Assembly: GCA_037974665.1 (NCBI GenBank)
Contig: CM075765.1
Span: forward strand, 5,957,501 to 6,021,500
Length of the DNA stretch: 64,000 nt
DNA from: Ehretia macrophylla
Lineage: Eukaryota; Streptophyta; Magnoliopsida; Boraginales; Ehretiaceae
Reading direction: 5' to 3'
Positions 11,504 to 23,729 of this stretch are shown here, one piece after another (position 1 is the first letter of the stretch; every line of letters starts with the position of its first letter). The position numbers were made by a program, and so were the translations under genes. The notes under the pieces are model-generated. The model was not told the DNA's origin. It made no database searches and saw only the letters and a list, made by a program, of their open reading frames with translations.

Positions 11504-13823
11504 TGTGAAGCCCGAGAACTTCACCGTACACCTTTTAACTGTTGCATCCACTATTTGTGCATTTTCACTGTGCATTACTTGTTACTTTATATAGTTATTA
11601 TTTATCACATTTTTCAACCACTTATTTACTTCGAATTAGCATTTTTCTTAAATCATATTAATTAGTTTAAGAAAATTGTGCATTTGAGCGATTAGGGTTG
11701 AGAGCACCCGTTTAAAAAATGTTTTATAGAACCTAATGAATAGTGTTACGTAGGCTAACTTTATACTTTAGCTAGCTAACACGTAATTGCACCTTTGGAC
11801 TTGTATTAAGCCAGCTTGACTCACTTTTTATGGCCCATACTCACACTAAAATAACACAACTTAATATATATACTCAACACACACACAATGCTCATAACAT
11901 AACAAAAGAAAAAAAAACAACAAAGGGGTGAATAGTGCTGGAACCCGACAGCCCTTTGTGTGCAAGAGAGAGATTTTTGGCTCATCAAATCTTCATTTTA
12001 AGCCAAGCCAAGCTAGGTGCAAGTGGTTTAGAGGGTTTGCTAGCATCCTACGAGCTTCTACGCATATTGGTGAGGGATTTGCATGGTTATTTTGCATTTC
12101 TAAAATGTTGCACTTTTCTTGATTTTGTAGAATTGTTATTAAATGCTTATGATATGCTCAAATATGATAATATACATTGTATATAAGTGATAGAGACCAC
12201 ATTTATGCCATTGATTCACTTTTTAAACGGTTAAAAGCGATGGTTTGATTATAGGGTATGAATAGTGATAAAATTTTAGGGTTTTGTGAAATTGTGCGAT
12301 ATGGCTTGATTCATTGGTTCTAATAGGTGTCTTAGATATTAATAAAGATAGTTTAATAGCCCCGAGAGGTTGAATTACTCGAAACTTGGCTAGAACATGA
12401 AATAGGCAACTTTTTAAAAGGGGTTTCGGGGTTAATGCAAAATACGGGTTAATTTGGCCATTACATTTAGTGTTCTTAGGCTATATAGGTGCTAGATATG
12501 CTTCGCTAAGCCTCGGTTGAGTCTCGGTTAGGGTACTTATAGTACTAGCTCACAAGGGGGAAATCGGGGCTTTCGTGGTAATCGCAGGCAAATGGGTAGT
12601 TTCGAGGGTCCTAGGGGTGCCTTATTGGTTAATTAGAAGTATGGTATAGCCCGATTGCTAACCTAGAGCAATAGCTTGTGTTTGGAAGAAAAATAGGTTG
12701 AGTTACAAAGGGGATAAAGTAGGAAATCGGTTGTCTCACCCTTCTATGACCTTGTAAATGTTTCTTAAGTGTTTAAATGTGTTTTCAAGACATTCTTGAG
12801 CTTTTGGTAAAGTTCTATATGAATTACGTTAATGCCCTTTTGTAATCTTTTTAGTTGTCATATGCTAATGCTTCTATTCTAACTGTTTTGAGGACAACCT
12901 ACTTTGTTGTTCCTCCCATGTGTTATTGTTTCCATTGTTGTTATATTGTCATATGTTAAACTACATTGCATAGTGGTTGCGCAACCATAGTATCCGGGGT
13001 GGATGTGTTGAATATCGATTGGGCGGCTGCGGGCTTGCCAGTGGATATTCGATTTTCGTACTCTAGTCCCTCACTCGCCTAGTCCGGAGATTGCCAGGGG
13101 TGTTGGGTCATAGGTTTATCAGGGTACATCCGGAGTACACCCACTAGAGTGATTAGGGTTATGTCGGCACATTGATCGAGGTTCGTGATTCGTGATCGAA
13201 GATAAAGAGAATTATGGAGTGTTGGGGTTAAGTGTATCGTATCCTTTCAAATGTGTGGTTAATTGTTATTTCAATTGTCCTTTACTTGTTTTGAATGCTT
13301 ATTTGCTCTAATTGTTGCATTGCACGCCCCGGGTAGACTTTGTCTCTCACTGGGCAATTGTGGTTGCTCATACCTCGCTAACATGTTTCAGGAGGTGTTG
13401 AGGTTGAACCTCAGCTTGATTTAGTTGAGGGTAAGGAGCAGGAGGTGCAAGCGGAGCAGTTGCCTTAGTTGCTGTGTTCTTGTGCTTGAGGTGGCTGTGC
13501 TCTTGCCGTTATGTGAAGAATCTGTTTGTGTTATTTTATGATCTATTTTAGAGCCTTTGGGCCTATGTATATGTTTAGTCAGTTGTAAGTTGATTGTAGT
13601 GTGAGACATATATCTATGGCATGTAATAACTTATAATCATGCTTCTAGTTTTGTTGCATGCTTGGGTGTGATGAGATGGTTCAACGGTTGACCTTAATCC
13701 TCAAGAATGTTTAATTGCTAACATGGAGTGGTATGATAAGCGTATGTAAGATAAAGATTCTATGGTGTTGTTTGCATGCTTGTATATATTTATACTGTCT
13801 TGTATTGCTTAAGGCTCGGATGG
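11504..13823 (+). mobile_element. Solo LTR A, left part (Ty3/gypsy long LTR)
   Basis: Begins TGTGAAGCCCGAGAACTTCA, a variant of the TGTGACGCCCGGGATTTCA start seen at 52970. It is preceded by the 5-bp target copy AAACC at 11499-11503. It contains the conserved LTR block GTACATCCGGAGTAC at 13124-13138 and stops at 13823, where retrotransposon B is inserted. The rest of the LTR is at 22327-22486. The combined length of about 2480 bp agrees with the 2454- and 2466-bp LTRs of the chromovirus at the right end. Confidence 0.9.
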
Positions 13824-15423
13824 TGATCGCGTCGTTTTACGCTCAAAAATAGTAAAGTTAAATGATTGAAAATATTGCTTACCTTGAATTACCTCTAGCT
13901 GTGGCGAGTAGAGGGTCGATCTACGGAGATTGAGATTAACGATTTCAAGTTAAGAATTTAGTTTATAATTTGTTTGACTATCTCCCATCACGAATAAGAT
14001 TAATTGAGTCCAATAGTCCAAAAGTCTAAAAGTACGGTAAATTAAATCCAAGAAAAGTCCAAAATATTCATAAAAGATCCAAAGGTACGGTACTAAGCTA
14101 AAATAATTTAATCTAGGAGTGGTAAATTCAATTTAGCAGGTCCATGATTTGAAATGATAAATTCGATCAGAGTATTTAAGTGTAAAATTATAGATTTAAA
14201 TTATAAGAATAAATCATTCAAGAAATAGGGCTACAAGCTCCTACTTCTGAAGTTAGCCTTAGATACGTAAGTAATAAGACTAATTAATTATCAAGACTGA
14301 ATATGTTGGTACAACCTAATAATATCCAACCTCTCAATTAATCTTCTTACTTACGTACCCCGGAGGTGCTGGTACAACCTAACTAATTCTGTCCAAGGTA
14401 GTCACGTATTGCCACTAGTTTACAAAATCGGGCGTATATGTATTCTTGATTAATCATATCATAACTACAACTATGAGTATAATTAATAGAAAATACTAAG
14501 TAATTAAAGAATACGAGACTTGAATTAATCTAAATTTAAATATATACAAAAATATCCTCACTTATTTATCATTCCAAAAATAAGGGTCTAAAATGCCATA
14601 ATTAGATTTACAAAACGGAAATCGAAATCAAGAATAAAAGTTACTGAATTTAAGCACATCTTGATTTAGCCAGCTCGATTTTTCCGAAGCTATGGCATTA
14701 ATCCATAAGCTCGACCCTTAATTTAGGACCCTAACTAAACTAAACTAACCTACTCTTAAGCTAAAATATGAAGAAAATTGATTATATACAAAGAAAAGGA
14801 TGAAAAATCGATTTTGCCCACTAGAGAGGCAAAAACTTGGCTAAGATGAGAAAAATTAGTGCCCTTTCGTTGCTGCAAAATCGCGACATTAATAGGAAAA
14901 AATGCAGAAGGGGGGGGGGGGGGGAGGGGGGGCGCTCGAGCGCCCTTCTGCACTTTTGAATTTTTTATTTTTTCGGTCTGCACTCTGCCGCTCAATTGTC
15001 GGCCTTTTTCAAAAAGTGGCACTCGAGCATGGAAAAGGGGCGCTCGAGCTCCCTTATGGGTTTGGTAGGTGAATTTTCACTTTGACCAGCTCGGTTGACT
15101 TTGACCATTGACCGTTGACTTTGACCGTTGACCAAAAAGGTGACCGGGTCTATTCTAAGGTTTTTCAACGTCCTAAATCCATTTCTGCACTCGGTTTGGC
15201 CAAATTCAATCTCGAATTGCTTATTTTGAAGTTGTTTTACCATTTTCCTTCAGTGTTGCACCGAATATTCGCTTCAAAAATTAGTTTTTATGGTCGTTTT
15301 TGTTCTTTCTTCTTTAAAACCTATATTGCACTAAATTTGTGTAAAATATACAATTAAGATTGAAATAATAATGTAATATACATGATTTAATAGGTTAAAG
15401 TTACTAAAAATACAGATTTATCA
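13824..15423 (-). repeat. 3' LTR of element B (left on the plus strand)
   Basis: 1600 bases, TGATCGCGTCG..TTTATCA on the plus strand, homologous to 18211-19302 plus 21824-22321. It has a long G tract at about 14908-14931 abutting a perfect palindrome GGGCGCTCGAGCGCCC, and repeated TTGACC blocks near 15087-15140. Confidence 0.9.
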
Positions 15424-15441
15424 ACCTCCTCAAACCCATTC
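15424..15441 (-). other. Polypurine tract of element B
   Basis: On the minus strand, AATGGGTTTGAGGAGGT ends at the LTR boundary. Just upstream is CTTGAGGACAAACAAAG, a sequence characteristic of the end of Tat-type elements. Confidence 0.75.
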
Positions 15442-18186
15442 TTTGTTTGTCCTCAAGTAAAGGCATCAATTACTTCATAAATTTAAAAATATTAAATTTA
15501 AGCAGTCAATGTATTCATACAGTTATATTTTATAAAATACAAGATTAACAGTGAGTTTGTCTTCCAAACAATTTCACCCCAAGAAATCATTTTGTATCTA
15601 GAAGAAATGAAACCAACTTAATTACAAAAAAATCCTTTGAACCTTTTTAAGCACTTGTAACTCAATTAAGAGGTAAGAAAACTAATCACGCAAAATTTGT
15701 AAAATCGAAAATATTTTCTATGGATAGTCATAAAATGTTAAAACTCAACTACCTTCCAAATCATGTAATACTCCCTTAGATTTTTTTATATTTTTTTTAT
15801 TTTTTATTTTTATTTGTATATTTTTTTTTATGAATAGATGACTCGAATGGTAGATTTTGGTTGATTCAAAGACTTTCTTGAAGTATTGTCTTTCTTTGGT
15901 TGAATTGTGTTTGGTGAAAGAAGGCTTGTCTGGCAAGATTTGTATTGATAGATTTTTCATAACAAAAATGGTTAGAAGAAAGCATTTGTTATGGATTTCT
16001 TTTCTGCCTCTTTTTGTTGAATCAACGCTTTTGATATTTAAATGATATTGAGTGAGTCATCTAAATATTTTTTTTTATTTTTTATTTTTAAAGGAGTATA
16101 CCGATCTAGAAAAATAAGTCAAATTTTAATAAAACACAACATCTCACATTGAAAACATCTCAATTTACTCATTTTTTGATAATTAATCAAAAACTTCTAA
16201 TTGAATCATGTGACACTGTTGGGATGTAATAATAGTTAACAAGGTTTCAAAAAAAAATCTAGATACAAACTCAACTCTTAGTGGCTAATCATTTTTCCAT
16301 TCCAAATTTAAAGTTAAATCAAATATTTTATCACATTCTAACCATATTTCAAAAATTAACCACTCAAATTTAATTATTATGAATAAGTGAAGTAAAAGTT
16401 TTGAAATTTGGAAAAAATTTAAATAGGTGGTATCAACTATTTTCTCCTACCTCCTCAAACCCGAACCTTACATTGCCCTCAATGTAAGAAAATGATGCAA
16501 TGCATTGCAAATTAAAAAGATAGATACAACCTGATAAAAATTCCAAGCATTGTTCCTCAAATGGTTCTAAAAGAAGTTTGTCATTAAAAGCTTCAAACAC
16601 CAATGTTAGTTATGAGGATAAAAACAAAAGTGATACAAAACGAAATTTAAAACTCAATGATATATACAATTTGGTTTCGCAAAGACTAATTTTTTATATA
16701 TATTTTTTTAAAACTTAATTTTTTTAAAGCCTAAATCTAAATCACACAAAATAGAACAAACATCCCTTTTTTTTTTAAAAGAGAGAAATTTAACATACCA
16801 AATTAAAATACACACAATAAATCTCCTTTAATAGTTTGCTGACAAATGCATTGGAGGAGACTTAGAATATATACACTAATGAATGTATAGGCATAACGGT
16901 TGCTGAAAATTACGCAGTGAGGATTGAAATCACACCAGATTACTAAAGTCGTTAGAAGACCTTAGTGGTAATATTAACTAAAGACATTCTCGAGACATAT
17001 CAACAATTCAACTCCTAGATCTAATATTCAGAAGAACTAAATCCAAATAGGTTTTTTTTTTTTTTTTTTTTGTGCTACTGCCGTCAGGGCTTAGGTTATA
17101 AGTCCCGGCTACAATCTGGCGCTTGAGCGCCTTCAAGGTGCTCTCGAGCGCCCTGTTGAAAACTTGTTACCCCTTTTTTTTAACAATATTATAACATAAA
17201 TGTTAAAAACGGAAATGAAAGAAAAGTTATAATCTTACTATATATAGATATAGATATATACATATATAAATATAAATACTATAAATACATAAGCCATAAA
17301 AAAAAAAAAAATAAGCCACACTATTTTATTAAACATAAAGACATTTCATAAAAGGAAATGAGAAAAAATATAACAACAGAAGATCATCTCTTAACAAGTA
17401 CAACAACAACACAACATATATTATAAGCCTATTTCTTTCTCTTTTTCCAGGAACTGGGCAGTTCATGAACCAACCAAGCCAGATAAAGAAAAATCACAAT
17501 AACGAAACCAAGAAACACAATTAATGACTCATCTGCCGTGAGTCATTTAAACAATACCATTTTCTTGGAAAGTTCAACAACAACAAAAAAAAACTGAAGA
17601 AAGAGAAGTTTTGTGTGGAGAAATGTACGAGATAGCGGCGGCGAAAATGAATGAAGGGAGAATGAAGAAAACAGGGCTTTAAAAACCCATCTGCTCAGGC
17701 CAACAGCACTCGAGCAGGAGATTAAGCGTGCTTAATAGTGGTCTTCTCATCTTTTTTTTTTTTTTTGAAAAATCACAAAATAGGAAGACATAATCTTCCT
17801 CAAACCTATTTTCTACTAAATCACAAGTTTTTTTTTAAGAATTAAAAATAATAATAATAATAATAATCAACTACCCAGACCATTTAAACTCTTTTCTGGG
17901 GTTCAAGAGTATGTGATTTATAGCAAGTCTTTTTTTTAAAAAAAAAAAAAGGTAAATAACAAACATTCTAGAAAATAAATAAAAATCTTTTTTTTAAGAA
18001 AGAATTTTTTTAACCTTTTTTTTTTGTTTTAAGAATTATTTATTTACAAAAAGAAGAAAATAAATACAAGAAATTAAAACAATACATTATTTACAAAATG
18101 AAAAATAATAATTATATATACAAATTTACAAGGATAGAATTATATACAATAAACTAAAATCTCACATGAAAAAAATTGAATGCCAA
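15442..18186 (-). other. Non-coding interior of element B
   Basis: About 2.75 kb, strongly AT-rich with many poly-T and poly-A runs. No frame on either strand resembles gag or pol. A second purine-tract-like signal occurs at about 16449-16480 (minus strand, GGTTCGGGTTTGAGGAGGT), and the GGCGCTTGAGCGCC motif appears at 17118. No other feature is seen. Confidence 0.6.
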
Positions 18187-18204
18187 TCCCCGACAACGGC
18201 GCCA
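18187..18204 (-). other. Primer binding site of element B
   Basis: On the minus strand TGGCGCCGTTGTCGGGGA, six bases inside the LTR at 18211. This is the well-known Tat/Athila-type primer site with one base changed from GCCGGGGA. It fixes the element's orientation. Confidence 0.85.
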
Positions 18205-19302
18205 ATTTTTTGATCGCGTCGTTTTGCGCTCAAAAATAGTAAGGTTAAATGATTAGAAATATTGCTTACCTTGAATTACCTCTAGCTGTGGCGAGTAGAG
18301 GGTCGATCTACGGAGATTGGGATTAACGATTTCAAGTTAAGAATTTAGTTTATAATTTGTTTGACTATCTCCCGTCACGGATAAGTTTAATTGAGTCCAA
18401 TAGTCCAATAGTTCAAAAGTACGGTAAATTAAGTCCAAGAAAAGTCCAAAATGTCCATAAATGATCCAATGGTACGGTACTAAGCTAAAATAATTTAATC
18501 CAGGAGTGATTAATTCAATTTAATGGGTCCATGATTTGAAATGATAAATTCGATCAGAGTATTTAAGTGTAAATATAGATTTAAATTATAAGAATAAATC
18601 ATTCAAGAAATAGGGCTACAAGCTCCCACTTCTAAAGTTAGCTTTAGATACGTAAGTAATAAGACTAATTAATTAACAAGACTGAATATGTTGGTACAAC
18701 CTAACAATATCCAACCTCTCAATTAATCTTCTTACTTACGTAGCCCGAAGGTGCTGGTACAACCTAACTAATTCCGTCCGAGGTAGTCACGTATTGCCAC
18801 TGGTTTACAAAATCGGGCATATATGTATTCTCGATTAATCATATCATAACTACAAGTATACGTATAATTAATAGATAATACTAAGTAATTAAAGAATACG
18901 AGACTTGAATTAATCTAAATCTAAATATATACAAAAATATCCTCATTTATTTATCATTCCAAAAATAAGGGTCTAAAATGCCATAATTAGATTTACAAAA
19001 CGAAAATCGAAATCAAGAATAAAAGTTACCGAATTTAAGCACATCTTGATTTAGCCGGCTCGATTTCTCCGAAGCTATAGCGTTAATCCATAAGCCCGAC
19101 CCTTAATTTAGGACCTTAACTAAACTAAACTAACCTACTTCTAAGTTGAAATATGAAAAAAACTGATTATATACAAAGAAAAAGATGAAAAATCGCTTCT
19201 GCCCACTAGAGAGGCAGAAACTTGGCTAAGATGAGAAAAATTGGTGCCCTTTCGTTGTTGCAAAATCGCGACATTTATAAGCAAAAATGCAGGGGGGCGC
19301 TC

Positions 19303-21818
19303 TGTGAAACCCCACTTTTCTGCTTTAACTCGATTTACGTGTTTTATCTCGTTTTACGTGCATTTGACCTGTTTATGTGTTATATGACCTAGAAAGTTAT
19401 AATTTTGATGTCAATACTTCTAATACGTGCTAAATGTGCATTCATGAAATTTTCATCAAAAACGGAGTCAGAAATTTTATCGTCGATTGTTAGTGAATAG
19501 TGTTTTCGAAACACGTCCGCTATAATTTTGAAACTGATCTTTTTAACCCTTCTAGACCTAGTCCACGGACTTTAATAGACCTGTGTTTGATGAAAATGGT
19601 TTTAAAATCGGCTTAAGAATTTATTAGGGTTTTTACACCGACTTTTGCGAAAATCGAGTGTTAAGCCGACTCGAGTGAAATTATTGGATTGTAAAACTTC
19701 TTGTCACCTAAAAATAATCCACTTGAGATATCTTGGGGGTGGCATAATTATTTTTAACTTGGTGAGCACTAAAATGCAATTAAAGTCATTAAAAACACAA
19801 AAATACCTATTAAAATTAACTTTGACTTTAATTAATTATTTGACCTTATAAGCTAATGTCCTCAACACACACTCACACAACAAAAAAACACCATCACACA
19901 CACACACAAGGCCGAGAGAAAAGAGGGAGAAAAGAGAAGAGAAAACTCAAGCTTTTCAATCCAATTTTTCAAAGAAAAACCTAGTTTTTGTCCGTAGAAC
20001 TTCGCACCGACTTGGATTCTGCTTGTTGGGCACGCATAGCACGCATTCCTAGGCTTATATCGCATCTAAGGTGAGAGAAAAATTCTAGATCTCAAAATGT
20101 CATTTTTGTGTTTTTGCGTATAAATGAAGATTGAACTGTTAGAATTGAAATCTGATGTTAGATTATTGCTCCTTGCATGCTAGGGATCATTATATACTAA
20201 TACTACGAGTTTCTGTCGGATATAGCATAATTTTTATTTTCCGGGTATTTAATTTTGATTAAAATGTTCAAAGTTGAATTAAATGAGTTGTGTTGATCGA
20301 AATCGATTGCCGTCGATTTCTAAATACTTGATAATTACGTGTTAGCGCTGTTGTAATGCCGAAAATAAAATGAGTTGTGTTGATCGAAATCGATTGCCGT
20401 CGATTTCTAAATACTTGATAATTACGTGTTAGCGCTGTTGTAATGCCGAATTTTCGATTACATTGTTTGTGTGAAAATCCGGAAAATCCAGCCATGACAT
20501 CTTAGGATTTTAGGGTTATCGGGCATGATTTGGAGGTGTTATGGTGGATTTCCGAGAGGGCTAATGTAGTAGGTTGAATGGGTGAGTGATAGGAACTGAT
20601 TTGGCAATGTTTGGATTAGTAGATTGTAAGTTATGAATTTTAGAAGTTTAGGTTGTCATTCTTTAATTTCTTGAACGATGCCTTTAGATGGTTGGGTAGT
20701 GTTCGAGTGATGAATGGTGAGTTGTTGTTGAGTAATTTAGAGTTTAATTATGTATATTATGCATGTCCGGTTAGATGGCCTACTTTGTCATCTAATTACG
20801 TTGTTTGTTGTTTAATTTAATATTGATGTTATATTGATGTTATTGATTGATTATTATTGAATGCGAGAATCGGGCACTCTTGTTGCTGATCTCCCAATTG
20901 ATTGATTGATTGATGATTGATTGATGATTGATGATTATGGAGTCTTGGTATGTGTGTGCCACCTCTCGGGCAGCGTCGGGCTGTCGGGTTGATAACGGCA
21001 TGACTGCCATAGGCTACCCCCAGCTCGCATGACGGAGGTGTCATGGAGGGAGGGGCTAGTGAGGTACCTCGGGTGCGTGAGTAATGGGGAGTTATAAGAA
21101 GAACGGTTGAGATCGTGATGGCGTTTGGAGCTACACCAAATAGAGTATCCTTTATTGATTGGTTATATAGTTATGTGATGATAGCATTATTTATGTTGTT
21201 GTGTGTTTACTTGCTCAAAGGACTAAATCCAAGGAGCGTAGTGAATACTGTCGAGATCTATCGGATCCTCACTGGGCTTATGTATATAAGCTCACTCTCT
21301 ATTATTGCATGTTTTCAGGTGTACTTTCACAAGATTACGGGTACGTGCCTCCTGAAGAGGAGAATGTGGAAAACGTGCCTTTCGTGGATGAGTCATATGT
21401 CTCTGAGTCTTATCCATGATTCTATGTTGTTAAACGTCATGTATATTAGCTTAATGGACTTTTATATGTTTTACGGTTCTTAGTGTAATAGTTGTTGAAG
21501 AGATGATGATCCAAATGATGTTAATTTAGTGGCTTTCTTTTGTCTATGGTTAAGTTGTAGTTGTGTCTCAACTTACTTTTGAAATGTATGATAAAGTTGA
21601 GGTATTGTATGTCATGTTGGAACGGAGGCGTATAACGAGGATGTTTTATTGTATAATATGGTTGTGTTGTATGTTGTTGTTTGTATTGAGGAATTACGGG
21701 ATGTATGATGTTTTATGAGGTTGGTTTAGAACCTCGGAAATCTGTTTACAGTCGTTATGCCGCCGAAATTCCGTTGCGTCCTGACTGATTATAGGTGGGG
21801 TCGAGTTGGGGCGTGACA
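19303..21818 (+). mobile_element. Solo LTR C of a Ty3/gypsy element with target duplication CGCTC
   Basis: Begins TGTGAAACCCC and ends GAGTTGGGGCGTGACA, 2516 bp, flanked by identical CGCTC at 19298-19302 and 21819-21823. No coding region or primer site is present. Its start and end resemble LTR D, but the middle is largely different and lacks the GTACATCCGGAGTAC block. Open frames inside (for example 21115-21483) have no recognisable domain. It is the innermost and therefore youngest layer of the nest. Confidence 0.9.
20281..20451 (+). repeat. 87-bp tandem duplication within solo LTR C
   Basis: The unit starting AAATGAGTTGTGTTGATCG at 20281 recurs from 20368 with no visible difference over about 83 bases, so the duplication is recent. 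Confidence 0.9.
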
Positions 21819-22326
21819 CGCTCAAGCGCCCTTCTACACTTTTGAATTTTTTATTTTTTCTGTCGTTTTCGGTGTGTACTCTGTCGCTTAATTGTTAGCC
21901 TTTTTCAAAAAGTGGTGCTCAAGTGCAAAAAAGGGGGCGCTCGAGCTCCTTTCTGGCTATGGTAGATGAACTTTGACTTTGACCAGCTCAATTGACTTTG
22001 ACCATTGACCGTTGACTTTGACCGTTGACCAAAAAGTTGACCGTGTCTATTCCAAGGTTTTTCAGCGTTCTGAATCTGTTTCCGCACTCGGTTTGGCCAA
22101 ATTCAATCTCGAATTGCTCATTTTGAATTTGTTCTACCATTTTCCTTCAGTGTTGCGCTGAATATTCGCTTCAAAATTTAGTTTTCATGGTTGTTTTTGC
22201 TTTTTCTTCTTTAAAACCTATATTGCACTAAATTTGTGTAAAATATAACAATTAAGCTTGAAATAATAATACAATATACATGATTTAATGGGTTAAAGTT
22301 ACTAAAAATACAAATTTATCAAATGG

Positions 22327-22486
22327 CCTTGTAGTTGGGATTTAATTAGAAATGGAGTTCTCGTTTGCTTTGTGGATTTATTGAATGTTTACAGGTTTTT
22401 CAGAATGTCCACGGTACAGAGGAAACTATGTCAGTTTGTCGGGTCCGGACTTAACTTTTAGTGCGGGGTTGGGTCGAGGCGTGACA
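22327..22486 (+). mobile_element. Solo LTR A, right part
   Basis: Continues the LTR interrupted at 13823. It contains TCCGGACTTAACTTTTAGTG and ends GGTCGAGGCGTGACA, followed at 22487-22491 by the second AAACC target copy. Confidence 0.9.
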
Positions 22487-22491
22487 AAACC

Positions 22492-22722
22492 CATAGTCAT
22501 ATACTATGATAACATTGGTGCCATAGCACAAAGTAAAGAGCCAAGGAACCATAGGAAAGGCAAACACATTGAGATAAAATATCACTTGATCCGCGAGTTT
22601 ATCCATAGAGGAGATATAGTGGTAGATAAGATTGCCTTCGTGAATAACTTAACAGATCTTTTTACTAAGACTCTTACTGAGAGGGTCTTTTCTGTACATG
22701 TTGAGCGAGAGTTAAGTTGTTA
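22492..22722 (+). pseudogene. Copia-1 gag-pol, right part (end of RNase H)
   Basis: The frame resumes copia RNase H exactly where it was cut at 11498: the YYDN motif (about 22502), the NHRKGKHIEIKYHLIREF stretch and the LTDLFTK C-terminus, then a normal stop at 22720-22722. With the AAACC repeats this shows that one gene was split by an 11-kb nested insertion. Confidence 0.92.
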
Positions 22723-22761
22723 GGTTACTTACCTTAGTGCTCTTTCGTGCACGTGGGAATT

Positions 22762-23640
22762 TGTTGGGAATGGGATATGCCCAAAAGACCACTAGCACTT
22801 TGTCATCAATGTATTTGAATATTTGCAATGATTAATTAGATGTCATCTTACTTTATGAGCATGTTTTTCTCTTATGTGGTTGACTTATATACATATATAT
22901 AAGGTCTTTACTTCAAGTGTTGACTTAGGCACGTGGTGGTTATGTACAGAAGGTCTAAGTCATGGTTATTTGTTAAGCAGAATTGTTTAGTCTATAGTAA
23001 GTAATAAAGATGTACACTCTGCTATGGTAGAAGTTATTGTGAATAAGTTCCTTTTATAGTCAAAGAGGTGATACTACACTTGTTAAACCTGTCTTGACTA
23101 TAAGTGAGTATAAAGGGGTGATTTGGTCATTATCACTTAATTGGTCTAAAGACTGAGCATCATATATTATTGAGTAACTCATGTTTATATAGTAATTATC
23201 TTTGAGTGTTGCCATAGTCTTTTAGTGAAATAAACTAAGGTTAAAATGTAAAATATTGCTAGAAAACTAGCGATAATATTTTGGTTATTTTCAGTGGAAT
23301 GACAATTATGTCTTTGGTCCCCCTTCTGGCATTTTCCTTATAAGTGCATTTACTTAAATAAAGAAGTACTAAATTGAGATAGGATTTAATCCATTCACAA
23401 TTAAAAATCATAAATATATTTTCCTATTTGTGGAAGAAGTTTTTTATTGTGATTATTGGTTGAATTTTGGATTAATAATTATTAATTAATAATTAATTAA
23501 TTAATTAATTAGTTAATTAATTTAAGTTTAAAGGCTACTGAATATTTAAGATAGTTTTTCCGTAATTGAATAAAGGTTTTATTCTTAAATAGTATACTAG
23601 ATTTGGACTTCAGAAATTAATTAGAATTAGTTATTGAAGC
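22762..23640 (+). repeat. 3' LTR of copia-1 (end uncertain)
   Basis: The purine-rich ACGTGGGAATT precedes TGTTGGGAATGGGATATGCCC, a typical copia LTR start, 40 bases after the gag-pol stop. The other LTR lies outside the window, so the 3' end cannot be placed by comparison. I set it near the change to transposase-like sequence. AT-rich TTAAT repeats occur at about 23472-23525. Confidence 0.6.
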
Positions 23641-23729
23641 TATAATAAGTTAATGGAAAGTGACACAAACTTATATAATTGATATACTTGTTAATACATT
23701 TGTACCTACTGCGATCATAAGAGATTTTA

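Larger units (their letters stand above)
13824..22321 (-). mobile_element. Retrotransposon B: non-coding Tat-lineage-like LTR element (LARD type), minus strand
   Basis: Two homologous LTRs lie at 13824-15423 and 18211-22321, the second interrupted by solo LTR C, with a 2.8-kb interior that holds no credible gene. On the minus strand, a primer site TGGCGCCGTTGTCGGGGA sits just inside the right-hand LTR and a purine tract GGGTTTGAGGAGGT just inside the left-hand one, so the element reads right to left. That primer site and purine tract are typical of Tat/Ogre-type gypsy elements. Flanks are GATGG (13819-13823) and AATGG (22322-22326), a target duplication with one mismatch. It must have relied on another element's proteins. 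Confidence 0.85.
18211..22321 (-). repeat. 5' LTR of element B, interrupted by solo LTR C
   Basis: Homologous to 13824-15423. Parts 18211-19302 and 21824-22321 give about 1590 bases when the insertion and one target copy are removed. The closely matching length and high similarity to the other LTR show this is a single element. Confidence 0.9.

Noticed and set aside
14859-15068. Glycine-rich open frame
   Set aside because: It is a translation of the poly-G tract in the LTR of element B.
21115-21483. Hydrophobic 122-codon frame as a membrane protein gene
   Set aside because: It lies wholly within solo LTR C, is T-rich and has no recognisable domain.
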